Source: JAGVSZ01 sp019137045
Lineage (GTDB): Bacteria; Pseudomonadota; Gammaproteobacteria; Burkholderiales; SG8-39
NCBI GenBank assembly: GCA_046347635.1
Contig: JAXMFT010000014.1
Span: 68,881-132,880, forward strand
Length of the DNA: 64,000 bases
Direction: 5' to 3'
Shown here: one piece after another, positions 57,298-64,000 of the stretch
Layout: each line of letters begins with the position of its first letter
How positions within the stretch are numbered: the stretch's first letter is position 1
Position numbers and translations under genes: made by a program
The notes under the pieces: model-generated
Databases searched by the model: none
Told to the model about the DNA's origin: nothing
The model's input: the letters and a program-made list of their open reading frames with translations, nothing else

Positions 57298-58734
57298 TCA
57301 TCCCACGCTTCCTTCCAGTTTCAGGCCGAGCAGGCGCCCGGCCTCGACCGCGAACTCCATCGGCAGCTGCGTGAACACGTCCTTCACGAAGCCGTTGATG
57401 ATCATCGACACCGCCTGCTCCATGTCCACGCCGCGGCTCTGGAAGTAGAAGAGCTGGTCCTCGCCGATCTTCGAGGTGGTGGCCTCGTGCTCGACCCTGG
57501 CGGTGGGGTTCTGGACGCGGATGTAGGGGAAGGTGTTCGCCCCGCACGCGCCGCCGATCAGCATCGAGTCGCACTGCGAGAAGTTGCGCGCGCCGTCGGC
57601 CTTCGGCCCGACGTGCACCAGCCCGCGGTAGGAGTTGTTCGACTTCCCGGCCGAGATGCCCTTGGAGATGATGCGGCTGCGGGTGTTCTTCCCGAGGTGG
57701 ATCATCTTCGTGCCGGTGTCGGCCTGCTGCAGGTGGTTGGTGAGCGCCACCGAGTAGAACTCGCCGACCGAGTTCTCGCCCTGCAGCACGCACGAGGGAT
57801 ACTTCCAGGTGATCGCCGACCCGGTCTCGACCTGCGTCCAGCTGATCTTGGAGTCGGCGCCCTTGCACAGGCCGCGCTTGGTGACGAAATTGTAGATGCC
57901 GCCCTTGCCGTTGGCGTCGCCCGCGTACCAGTTCTGCACCGTCGAGTACTTGATCTCGGCGCGGTCGAGCGCCACCAGCTCCACCACCGCGGCGTGCAGC
58001 TGGTTGGTGTCGAACTGCGGCGCGGTGCAGCCCTCGAGGTAGGAGACGTACGCGCCCTCCTCCGCCACGATCAGGGTGCGCTCGAACTGCCCCGACTCCT
58101 GCGTGTTGATGCGGAAGTAGGTCGACAGCTCCATCGGGCAGCGCACGCCCTTGGGGATGTAGCAGAACGAGCCGTCGGTGAACACCGCGGAGTTGAGCGC
58201 GGCGTAGAAGTTGTCGCCGGCGGGCACCACGCTGCCCAGGTACCTGCGCACCAGGTCGGGGTGCTCGCGCACCGCCTCGGACATCGAGCAGAAGATCACG
58301 CCGACGTCGGCGAGCTTCTTCTTGTAGGTGGTGGTGACCGACACCGAGTCGAAGATCACGTCCACCGCCACGCCGGCGAGCGCCTTCTGCTCGTGCACCG
58401 GCACGCCGAGCTTCTCGAACGTGCGCAGGAGCTCGGGGTCGACCTCGTCCATCGACGCGAGCTTCTTCTTCGGCTTCGGCGCCGAGTAGTAGATGATGTC
58501 CTGGAAGTCGATCGGCGGGTAGGTGACGTTCGGCCACTTCGGCTCGGTCATCGCGAGCCAGCGGCGGTAGGCCGCGAGGCGGAACTCGAGTAGCCACTCC
58601 GGCTCGCCCTTCTTGCGCGAGATCAGCCCGATGACCTCTTCGGACAGCCCCTTGGGGGCGGTCTCGGCCTCGATGTCGGTGACGAAGCCGTGCTTGTACG
58701 GCTGGTCGATCAGGTTCTGCAGGACGACGCTCAT
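57298..58734 (-). CDS. sufB: SufB, Fe-S scaffold subunit
   Basis: 478 residues. FVTDIEAETAPKGLSEEVIG, EWLLEFRLAAYRRWLAMTEP, FCYIPKGVRCPMELSTYFRI, LIVAEEGAYVSYLEGCTAPQ with conserved Cys, ARVEHEATTSKIGEDQLFYF, and MIINGFVKDVFTQLPMEFAV. Cluster is assembled on SufB. Cassette order sufBCDS is standard. Confidence 0.96.
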   Translation of the reverse strand: MSVVLQNLIDQPYKHGFVTDIEAETAPKGLSEEVIGLISRKKGEPEWLLEFRLAAYRRWLAMTEPKWPNVTYPPIDFQDIIYYSAPKPKKKLASMDEVDPELLRTFEKLGVPVHEQKALAGVAVDVIFDSVSVTTTYKKKLADVGVIFCSMSEAVREHPDLVRRYLGSVVPAGDNFYAALNSAVFTDGSFCYIPKGVRCPMELSTYFRINTQESGQFERTLIVAEEGAYVSYLEGCTAPQFDTNQLHAAVVELVALDRAEIKYSTVQNWYAGDANGKGGIYNFVTKRGLCKGADSKISWTQVETGSAITWKYPSCVLQGENSVGEFYSVALTNHLQQADTGTKMIHLGKNTRSRIISKGISAGKSNNSYRGLVHVGPKADGARNFSQCDSMLIGGACGANTFPYIRVQNPTARVEHEATTSKIGEDQLFYFQSRGVDMEQAVSMIINGFVKDVFTQLPMEFAVEAGRLLGLKLEGSVG

Positions 58735-58809
58735 CGCTGTGTTCTTCGCGGCGCGAGGGGGGTCATCCCCCGCGCCCGCCCCCTCGTTCAGGAAACTTCC
58801 GCTCCGGAT

Positions 58810-59130
58810 CTATACGCTGAAACTCTCGCCGCAGCCGCAGGTGGACTTCACGTTGGGGTTGCGCACGGTGAACATCTGCTTGAAGCCCTCGCGGATGTAG
58901 TCGAGCTCCGAGCCGTCGATCACCCGCAGCGCCGCGTCGGTCACCACGAGCTTCGCGTCTTGGTCCTCGAAGAGGTGCTCGCCCGGGCCGACCTCCTGCG
59001 CCATGTCGAAGGCGTACGCGAGCCCGGAGCAGCCGACCTTCCGGACGTCGAGGCGCAGGCCGATGCCGCCGAGCTTGGCCACGTTGGCCTTGATCTGCCG
59101 CGCCGCCGCAGCGGTGAGGGAAATGGTCAC
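58810..59130 (-). CDS. A-type Fe-S carrier (SufA/IscA/ErpA family)
   Basis: 106 residues: LTAAAARQIKANVAKLGGIG, RLDVRKVGCSGLAYAFDMAQ, VVTDAALRVIDGSELDYIRE, and the C-terminal VKSTCGCGESFSV. The three ligand Cys (GCSG, TCGCG) are present. Transfers clusters to apo-proteins. Lies between iscR and sufB, with 75 bases before the sufB start. Confidence 0.94.
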   Translation of the reverse strand: MTISLTAAAARQIKANVAKLGGIGLRLDVRKVGCSGLAYAFDMAQEVGPGEHLFEDQDAKLVVTDAALRVIDGSELDYIREGFKQMFTVRNPNVKSTCGCGESFSV

Positions 59131-59155
59131 TTTCGCGCTCCTCGCGTCGCCCGCC

Positions 59156-59638
59156 TCAGGCCGGGATCGTGTCCGACTCGCGCCGCTCGCGCATGTCGAA
59201 GAACTGGACCGGGTCGCCGTTGCCGGCGCGGCGCTCCTTCTGCCGGGCGACGAGCGTGGCGAGCTTCACCGAGCTCAGGTAGTCGAAGATCTGCTCGTTC
59301 AGGCCCGTCCACAGGTCGTGGGTGATGCACTTCTGGTCGTCGTGGCAGTTCTCCTTGCCGCCGCAGGAGGTCGCGTCGATCGGCTCGTCCACCGCCCGGA
59401 TGATGTCGGCCACCGAGACCTCCTCGAGGTTCTTGGCGAGCAGGTAGCCGCCGCCCGGCCCCCGCACGCTGCTCACGAGCGCGTTGCGGCGCAGCTTGCC
59501 GAACAACTGTTCGAGGTAGGAAAGCGAGATGCCCTGCCGCTCGCTGATGCCCGCGAGCGAGACCGGCCCGCCCTTCTGCGAGAGGGCGAGGTCGAGAATC
59601 GCCGTAACGGCAAAACGGCCTTTAGTCGTGAGTCGCAT
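59156..59638 (-). CDS. iscR: Rrf2-family Fe-S regulator IscR
   Basis: 160 residues. Winged helix RLTTKGRFAVTAILDLALSQ, ISERQGISLSYLEQLFGKLR, SSVRGPGGGYLLAKNLEEVS, and the cluster ligands in ATSCGGKENCHDDQKC, which fall at Cys92, 98 and 104, exactly as in E. coli IscR. Expected to repress the operon when its 2Fe-2S cluster is loaded. ATG 59638 chosen; 21 more in-frame codons upstream overlap the promoter. Confidence 0.95.
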   Translation of the reverse strand: MRLTTKGRFAVTAILDLALSQKGGPVSLAGISERQGISLSYLEQLFGKLRRNALVSSVRGPGGGYLLAKNLEEVSVADIIRAVDEPIDATSCGGKENCHDDQKCITHDLWTGLNEQIFDYLSSVKLATLVARQKERRAGNGDPVQFFDMRERRESDTIPA

Positions 59639-59701
59639 GGACGGCCTCCAGTCCTGGTCGATGAGGTTGTGCACCAGCCAATAGCCGATGCTTTTGGTCA
59701 A

Positions 59702-59731
59702 GTATAGCCAAACCTGAGCAAATTAGTCAAC
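59702..59731 (-). promoter_or_regulatory. Promoter of the isc/suf operon with candidate IscR site
   Basis: On the reverse strand: -35 TTGACT (59731-59726), 18-base spacer, -10 TATACT (59707-59702). TTGACTAATTTGCTC over the -35 fits part of the type I IscR consensus (YYGACTRWWWYAGTC). The -10 lies 64 bases upstream of the iscR ATG. Confidence 0.75.
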
Positions 59732-59759
59732 CTTTTCGACCGAAAGTTCCGCCCTCCCT

Positions 59760-61358
59760 TCAGCGGCTCCCGGCAAGCGCCCGCAGCTTGAAGCGCTGGA
59801 TCTTTCCGGTCGCGGTCTTGGGCAGCTCGGGGACGAACTCCACCCAGCGCGGATACTTGTAGGGCGCGAGGCGCTCCTTGACGTGGAGCTTGAGGGCTTC
59901 GCCCAGCGCGGAGGTGCCGGCAACGCCCTGCTTCGTCACCACGTACGCCTTGGGCTTGATGAGCTGCTGCTCGTCGGGGACGCCGATCACCGCGACCTCC
60001 AGCACCTCGGGGTGCGTGAGCAACGCCGCCTCCACCTCGAAGGGCGAGACGTAGATTCCGCCCACCTTGAGCATGTCGTCCGAGCGCCCGCCGTAGGTGT
60101 AGTAGCCGTCCCGATCGAGGACGTACTTGTCCCCGGTGCGGGTCCATTCGCCGAGGAAGGTGGCGCGGCTGCGCTCGCGGTTGTTCCAGTAGCCGGTCGC
60201 CGCGCTCGGGCCCGACACGAGCAGGTCGCCGATCTCGTCCACGCCGGCCTCCGCGCCCGCTTCGTTGACGATCCGCAGGCGGTAGCCGGGCACCGCCTTT
60301 CCGCTCGTGCCGTAGCGCACCTCGCCCGGCCGGTTGGACAGGAAGATGTGCAGCATCTCGGTCGAGCCGATGCCGTCGAGGATCTCGACGCCGAACCGCT
60401 CCGTCCAGCGCCGCCCGATGTCCGCGGGCAGCGCTTCACCGGCGGAGGTGCACACGCGCAGCGCGAGGTCACCGCGCTGCGGCAGGTCGGGGGCGGCGAG
60501 GAGCGCCCCGTACAGCGTGGGCACGCCGTAGAACACCGTGGGCCGCTCCCGCTTCAGCCGCGCGAACACCGACGCCGGCGTCGGCCGCTCCGCCATCAGG
60601 ACGGTCGTCGCGCCGACCGCGAGCGGGAAGCTGAGCGCGTTGCCGAGCCCGTAGGCGAAGAAGAGCTTGGCGGCGGAGAACACGAGGTCGTCCGCGCGCA
60701 GGCCGAGCACCGGCCGGGCATAGAGCTCGGCCGTGTAGATCATGCTCGAGTGGACGTGCACCGTCCCCTTGGGAGTGCCGGTCGAGCCGGACGAGTAGAG
60801 CCAGAAGCACGGGTCGTCGCAGCTCGTGGCCGCGGCGGTGTACGAGTGCCCCGCGCGCGCGACGAGGTCCTGCAGCCGCAGACGGCCCTGCGCGTTCGCG
60901 CCGGACACGATCACGTGACGCAGGTGCGGGCAGCGCTCGAGGATGGGCGCGAACTGCGGCCACAGCGCCTCCGACACGACCAGCGCCTTCGCGCGGCTGT
61001 CGTTCAGCATGAACTCGTAGTCGGCCGCGGTGAGCAGCGTGTTGACCGCCACCGGGACGATGCCGGCCTTGATCGCGCCGAGGAACGTCGCGGGCCAGTC
61101 GATCGCGTCGAGGTGGCAGAGCAGGACGCGGTCCTCGAGGCCGAGGCCGAGCGCGGTCAGCGCATTCGCCGCGCGGTTCACGCGCTCGGCGAGGTCGGCG
61201 AAGGTGTAGCGACCCGCATCGTCGATGTACGCGACCTTCGCGCCGCGACCCGCGGCGAGGTTGCGCTCGATCAGGTCGTGCGCGGCGTTGTAGCAGCGCG
61301 GAATCTCGATGGCCGGGGGGCTCACCGCGTGGTCTGCCCTGCTGAGTGCCGCCGTCAT
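59760..61358 (-). CDS. Benzoate-CoA ligase family protein
   Basis: 532 residues. ANL enzyme of the benzoate-CoA ligase type: NAAHDLIERNLAAGRGAKVA, ATP loop LYSSGSTGTPKGTVHVHSSM, FFAYGLGNALSFPLAVGATT, VFYGVPTLYGALLAAPDLPQ, DGIGSTEMLHIFLSNRPGEV, and terminal LPKTATGKIQRFKLRAL with catalytic Lys. Activates benzoate or a related aromatic acid. No box or bcr ring-cleavage genes are nearby. Start at MTAALSRADHA. Confidence 0.9.
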   Translation of the reverse strand: MTAALSRADHAVSPPAIEIPRCYNAAHDLIERNLAAGRGAKVAYIDDAGRYTFADLAERVNRAANALTALGLGLEDRVLLCHLDAIDWPATFLGAIKAGIVPVAVNTLLTAADYEFMLNDSRAKALVVSEALWPQFAPILERCPHLRHVIVSGANAQGRLRLQDLVARAGHSYTAAATSCDDPCFWLYSSGSTGTPKGTVHVHSSMIYTAELYARPVLGLRADDLVFSAAKLFFAYGLGNALSFPLAVGATTVLMAERPTPASVFARLKRERPTVFYGVPTLYGALLAAPDLPQRGDLALRVCTSAGEALPADIGRRWTERFGVEILDGIGSTEMLHIFLSNRPGEVRYGTSGKAVPGYRLRIVNEAGAEAGVDEIGDLLVSGPSAATGYWNNRERSRATFLGEWTRTGDKYVLDRDGYYTYGGRSDDMLKVGGIYVSPFEVEAALLTHPEVLEVAVIGVPDEQQLIKPKAYVVTKQGVAGTSALGEALKLHVKERLAPYKYPRWVEFVPELPKTATGKIQRFKLRALAGSR

Positions 61359-61698
61359 GCGTCCTCCTCTCCCGCCGGCGTCAGCCGGCGGCCGTCCGTT
61401 CGCGCCGCCCCTCCGGGCGCAGGAGCAGGATCCGCGCGCATCTCGTGAACAGTATATTTCAGCGTCCGGAGTCCGATCGCGTCCTGCCGGCCGGCGCATC
61501 CTCGCTCGGCCAGGAGCGGGGCTCGTTCCAGGTGCCGGAACGCGGTCAGGTGCGGGAGGCGCACGCCGCGCCCGGCCGTCCCGGCGCGCAATAGTTGGCA
61601 CCGCCCGGCGCGCCCGTCAACGCCGGCGGCTGGGATGCGTTCTCCTCGTAACGCACGTCAAAGCCGCTCCGCGAGGGCCGTGCGAAAACGAGCGCCCC
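61359..61698. other. Divergent intergenic region, 340 bases
   Basis: Between divergent genes. TATACT (reverse strand, 61456-61451) in GAAATATACTGTTCACG is a plausible -10 for the CoA-ligase gene, 93 bases from its start; no clear -35 was found. The rest is GC-rich with weak open frames and no recognised gene. Confidence 0.4.
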
Positions 61699-62835
61699 AT
61701 GCCCCCCATCCCGCCGCACCTGCTCCGCCGCGCGCTCGCCGCGCTCCTCGCCGCGTGCCTGCTCGCGGGCGCGCCCGCCGCGACCGCCGAGCCCTCCGCC
61801 CCGGTCGATGCGCGCATCACGTCCACCGCGCGGCTGCTCGCGGGCATCGAGTCCGACTACCCGGCGCATGCGCGCATCGCCGCGCTCGACGCGTGGCAGG
61901 CGCACCGCGCGACCTTGGCCCCGAAGTGGGAACGGCTGCAGCGCGGCCGGCTGAGCGTGATCGAGACCTGGCGCAACCAGACCCTCGGCAGCGACGCGGC
62001 GGCCTGCCGCGCGCTGCTCTACCCGTTCAGCGGCCCGGACTTCATGAACGCGTACCTGCTGTTCCCGCGCTGCGACACCTACGTGATGTTCGGGCTCGAG
62101 GCGCCCGGGTCCCCGCCGCCGTTCGAGACCATGGGCGCCGACGAGGCCGGCCTGTACCTGAAGGACATGCGCGTCGCGCTCACCGACTTCCTGGCGCGCA
62201 ACTATTTCATCACCAGCCGCATGGCGAAGCAGCTGCACACGCCGCGCCTCAAGGGCGTCGCGCCGCTCGTGCTCGCGTCGATGGGGCTGCTCGACGTGCG
62301 CGTCACCGCGGTCGAGCCGTTCGACCTCGGGCCCGGCTCGGACGAGGCACGCCGCGCCGGACGGCGCGCGCAGGGGATGAAGATCACGTTCTGGCACCCG
62401 CAGGTCGGCAAGCCGCAGACGCTCTACTACCTGTCGCTCGACGCCACCGACCGGGCGCTGAAGGCCAACCCGGAGTTCCTGCCCTTCCTCGCGCAGTTCG
62501 GGCCGAGCATCACGTTCCTGAAGTCGGCCTCCTACCTGCTGCACGGCAACGAGTTCGCCGGCACGCGCGCGGTGCTGCTCGACGCGACCGAACTCCTCGT
62601 CCAGGACGACACCGGCATTCCCTACCGCTACCTGCGCGCGCGCGGGTTCGAGGTGCGCCTCTACGGCCGCTACGCGCGCCCGATCCGCGACTTCAACTAC
62701 GGCTACCAGCACGACCTCGCCGCCGCGTATCGCACCAGCGGCAAGGTCGCCGACTTGCCCTTTCCGTTCGGCTATCACTGGCAGGACGGCCGCTCCGGCC
62801 TGATCCTCGCGCGCGGCGCCGCGAAGCGCTCGTGA
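61699..62835 (+). CDS. Exported hypothetical protein
   Basis: 378 residues. Signal peptide RRALAALLAACLLAGAPAAT, then a mature domain: DFMNAYLLFPRCDTYVMFGL, FLARNYFITSRMAKQLHTPR, LKGVAPLVLASMGLLDVRVT, YYLSLDATDRALKANPEFLP, FLKSASYLLHGNEFAGTRAV. Two Cys (DAAACR, PRCDTY) may pair. Family not recognised by name. Its TGA overlaps the GTG of the next hydrolase (GTGA), so they form a two-gene operon. Confidence 0.75.
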   Translation: MPPIPPHLLRRALAALLAACLLAGAPAATAEPSAPVDARITSTARLLAGIESDYPAHARIAALDAWQAHRATLAPKWERLQRGRLSVIETWRNQTLGSDAAACRALLYPFSGPDFMNAYLLFPRCDTYVMFGLEAPGSPPPFETMGADEAGLYLKDMRVALTDFLARNYFITSRMAKQLHTPRLKGVAPLVLASMGLLDVRVTAVEPFDLGPGSDEARRAGRRAQGMKITFWHPQVGKPQTLYYLSLDATDRALKANPEFLPFLAQFGPSITFLKSASYLLHGNEFAGTRAVLLDATELLVQDDTGIPYRYLRARGFEVRLYGRYARPIRDFNYGYQHDLAAAYRTSGKVADLPFPFGYHWQDGRSGLILARGAAKRS

Positions 62836-63698
62836 GCCGGCAGCGCCGTCTCGCGGCGGCGCTGGCGGCTATCCTAGCGGCCGTGCCCGCCGCCGCGTCC
62901 GCCGCAGTGCCCACGCCGAACAGCCGCCACTTCACCACCAGCGACGGCGTGCGGCTGCACGTCCTGGAGGGCGGCCCGCCGCGCGCGCCGGCGATCGCGT
63001 TCGTGCCCGGCTGGTCGATGCCGGCGGAGATCTGGCGCTACCAGCTCGAAGCCCTCGGCGCGCGCTATCGCGTGGCCGCGCTCGATCCGCGCGGCCAGGG
63101 GCGCTCGGAAGTCCCGCAGTCCGGCTACACGCTCGAGCGGCGCGCCGCCGACGTGCACGAGTTCCTCGCCGCGTACCCGCGCGCGGTGCTGGTCGGCTGG
63201 TCGCTCGGCGCGCTGGAGTCGCTCGAGATGGTGCGCGCGCACGGCGAGAGCGGGATCGCCGGGCTGGTGATCGTCGACAGCTCCGTCGGCGAGCCTCCGG
63301 CCCCGCCCGCCGGCGTCTTCAAGGAGTCGCTGCGCGGCAACCGGCGGCGCGCCTTGAACGAGTTCATGCGGGCGATCTTCAAGACGCCCCGGCCCGAGTC
63401 GGAGGTGTCCGCGCTCGTCGCCGGCGCGCTGCGGATGCGCCTCGAGGACAGCCTCGCCCTCCTCTCCTACCCGGTGCCGCGCGCGCACTGGCGCGCCGCC
63501 GCGCACGGGGTCAAGGCGCCCTTGCTCTACGCGGTGACGACGCAATTCGCCGAGCAGGCCGCGCACCTCGCGCGCAACCGGCCGGGCACCGAAACCGTCG
63601 TCTTCGACCGCGCCGGCCACGCGCTCTTCGTCGACGAGCCGGCGCGGTTCAACGCGCTGCTGGAGGATTTCTCCGGGCGCACGCTCGGGGCGCGCTAG
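62832..63698 (+). CDS. Exported alpha/beta hydrolase
   Basis: 288 residues, GTG start. Signal peptide AAALAAILAAVPAAASAAV, FTTSDGVRLHVLEGGPPRAP, FVPGWSMPAEIWRYQLEALG, YRVAALDPRGQGRSEVPQSG, nucleophile elbow VLVGWSLGALESLEMV (Ser in GWSLGA), and FDRAGHALFVDEPARFNALL with His. Peroxidase/esterase-like fold. Coupled to the exported protein upstream. Its stop overlaps the convergent TRIC-like gene by 4 bases. Confidence 0.88.
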   Translation: MSRQRRLAAALAAILAAVPAAASAAVPTPNSRHFTTSDGVRLHVLEGGPPRAPAIAFVPGWSMPAEIWRYQLEALGARYRVAALDPRGQGRSEVPQSGYTLERRAADVHEFLAAYPRAVLVGWSLGALESLEMVRAHGESGIAGLVIVDSSVGEPPAPPAGVFKESLRGNRRRALNEFMRAIFKTPRPESEVSALVAGALRMRLEDSLALLSYPVPRAHWRAAAHGVKAPLLYAVTTQFAEQAAHLARNRPGTETVVFDRAGHALFVDEPARFNALLEDFSGRTLGAR

Positions 63699-64000
63699 CG
63701 CCGCGCGACGAACCGCGGCAGCGTGATGCGCCAGCGCAGCGCCGCGAGACGGATCGCGATGATGGCGGCCATCGCCAGGAGGCCCGCGGGCGCCGCCGCG
63801 ACGCCCGCCGCCAGCATGCCCACGAACGCCAGCGCCCCGGCCCACGCGGCGGTGCCGTAGAGCTCGCCCTCGAACACGAGCGGCACCTCGTTGCACAGCA
63901 TGTCCCGCAGCACGCCGCCGAGCACCCCGGTCACGACGCCGAGGAGCGTCGCGGGAAACCACGCGACCCCCGCGTCGAGCGCGATGCCGGTGCCGATCAC
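63695..64000 (-). CDS. TRIC/UPF0126 (YicG-like) membrane protein, truncated by the window edge
   Basis: 101 residues visible: the C-terminal half only. GVVTGVLGGVLRDMLCNEVP then LVFEGELYGTAAWAGALAFV, the signature of bacterial TRIC cation channels/UPF0126 (GGxxRD, NExP). A further helix ALMAAIIAIRLAALRW-like and a basic tail follow. The N-terminal repeat lies beyond base 64000. Confidence 0.88.
   Translation of the reverse strand: MIGTGIALDAGVAWFPATLLGVVTGVLGGVLRDMLCNEVPLVFEGELYGTAAWAGALAFVGMLAAGVAAAPAGLLAMAAIIAIRLAALRWRITLPRFVARR

Noticed and set aside
59760..61358. Anaerobic or box benzoate degradation cluster
   Set aside because: The ligase stands alone between Fe-S genes and an unrelated exported protein; no boxABC or bcr genes.

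Overview
The window is GC-rich, gene-dense bacterial DNA. A PEP-CTERM-tagged exported protein, Bug-family and TAXI-TRAP binding proteins, an iscR-led SUF operon and a benzoate-CoA-ligase homologue together suggest an environmental betaproteobacterium. That assignment is inference. No rRNA or tRNA gene was seen.

Region 1 (1-14894, traces to about 19318) is an integron cassette array read on the + strand. Twenty-three attC sites (58-103 bp, RYYYAAC-like start and GTTRRRY-like end) alternate with small genes, and two more sites lie at 18613 and 19255. No integrase or attI is visible; the geometry places them, if they exist, left of position 1. The cargo is rich in toxin-antitoxin modules: a HicA tail, DUF433/DUF5615, two copies of a ParE-like module, DUF4160/DUF2442, BrnTA, HigBA, addiction-module/RelE and HicBA. 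It also includes small membrane proteins, SnoaL, GNAT, RidA and nitroreductase enzymes, and the wreck of a TIR-domain defence cassette with a sigma-region-4-like partner. Nearly every gene in the first 7 kb carries frameshifts. To the right most genes are intact, but several toxins carry single nonsense codons next to intact antitoxins. Several attC sites look like hybrids of two attC families.

Region 2 (15-26 kb) is accessory chromosome: nitroreductase, ABM monooxygenase, acyl-CoA synthetase, a frameshifted VOC protein, OsmC, two methyltransferases, an MBL hydrolase, a Bug receptor, small membrane proteins and a cupin remnant. A lipoprotein gene occurs twice here, once intact and once internally deleted.

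Region 3 (26-43 kb) has Rnk, a PanE-like reductase, a thioesterase, an amino-acid binding protein, an MFS exporter, a B12-binding radical SAM protein and a two-component/cyclase signalling cluster. A reverse-strand catabolic operon follows: DapA-family aldolase, TAXI-TRAP receptor, fused TRAP permease, Ogl-like propeller and DUF1445. A frameshifted MBL lipoprotein gene lies just downstream.

Region 4 (43-64 kb) has a divergent PyrD, the PEP-CTERM protein, an OYE-family reductase, an alpha/beta hydrolase and an ABC exporter with an AttH/CrtC-like partner. Next comes a complete iscR-sufA-like-sufBCDSU-nfu operon for Fe-S assembly, then a benzoate-CoA ligase homologue, an unrecognised exported protein with a hydrolase, and a truncated TRIC/UPF0126 membrane protein.
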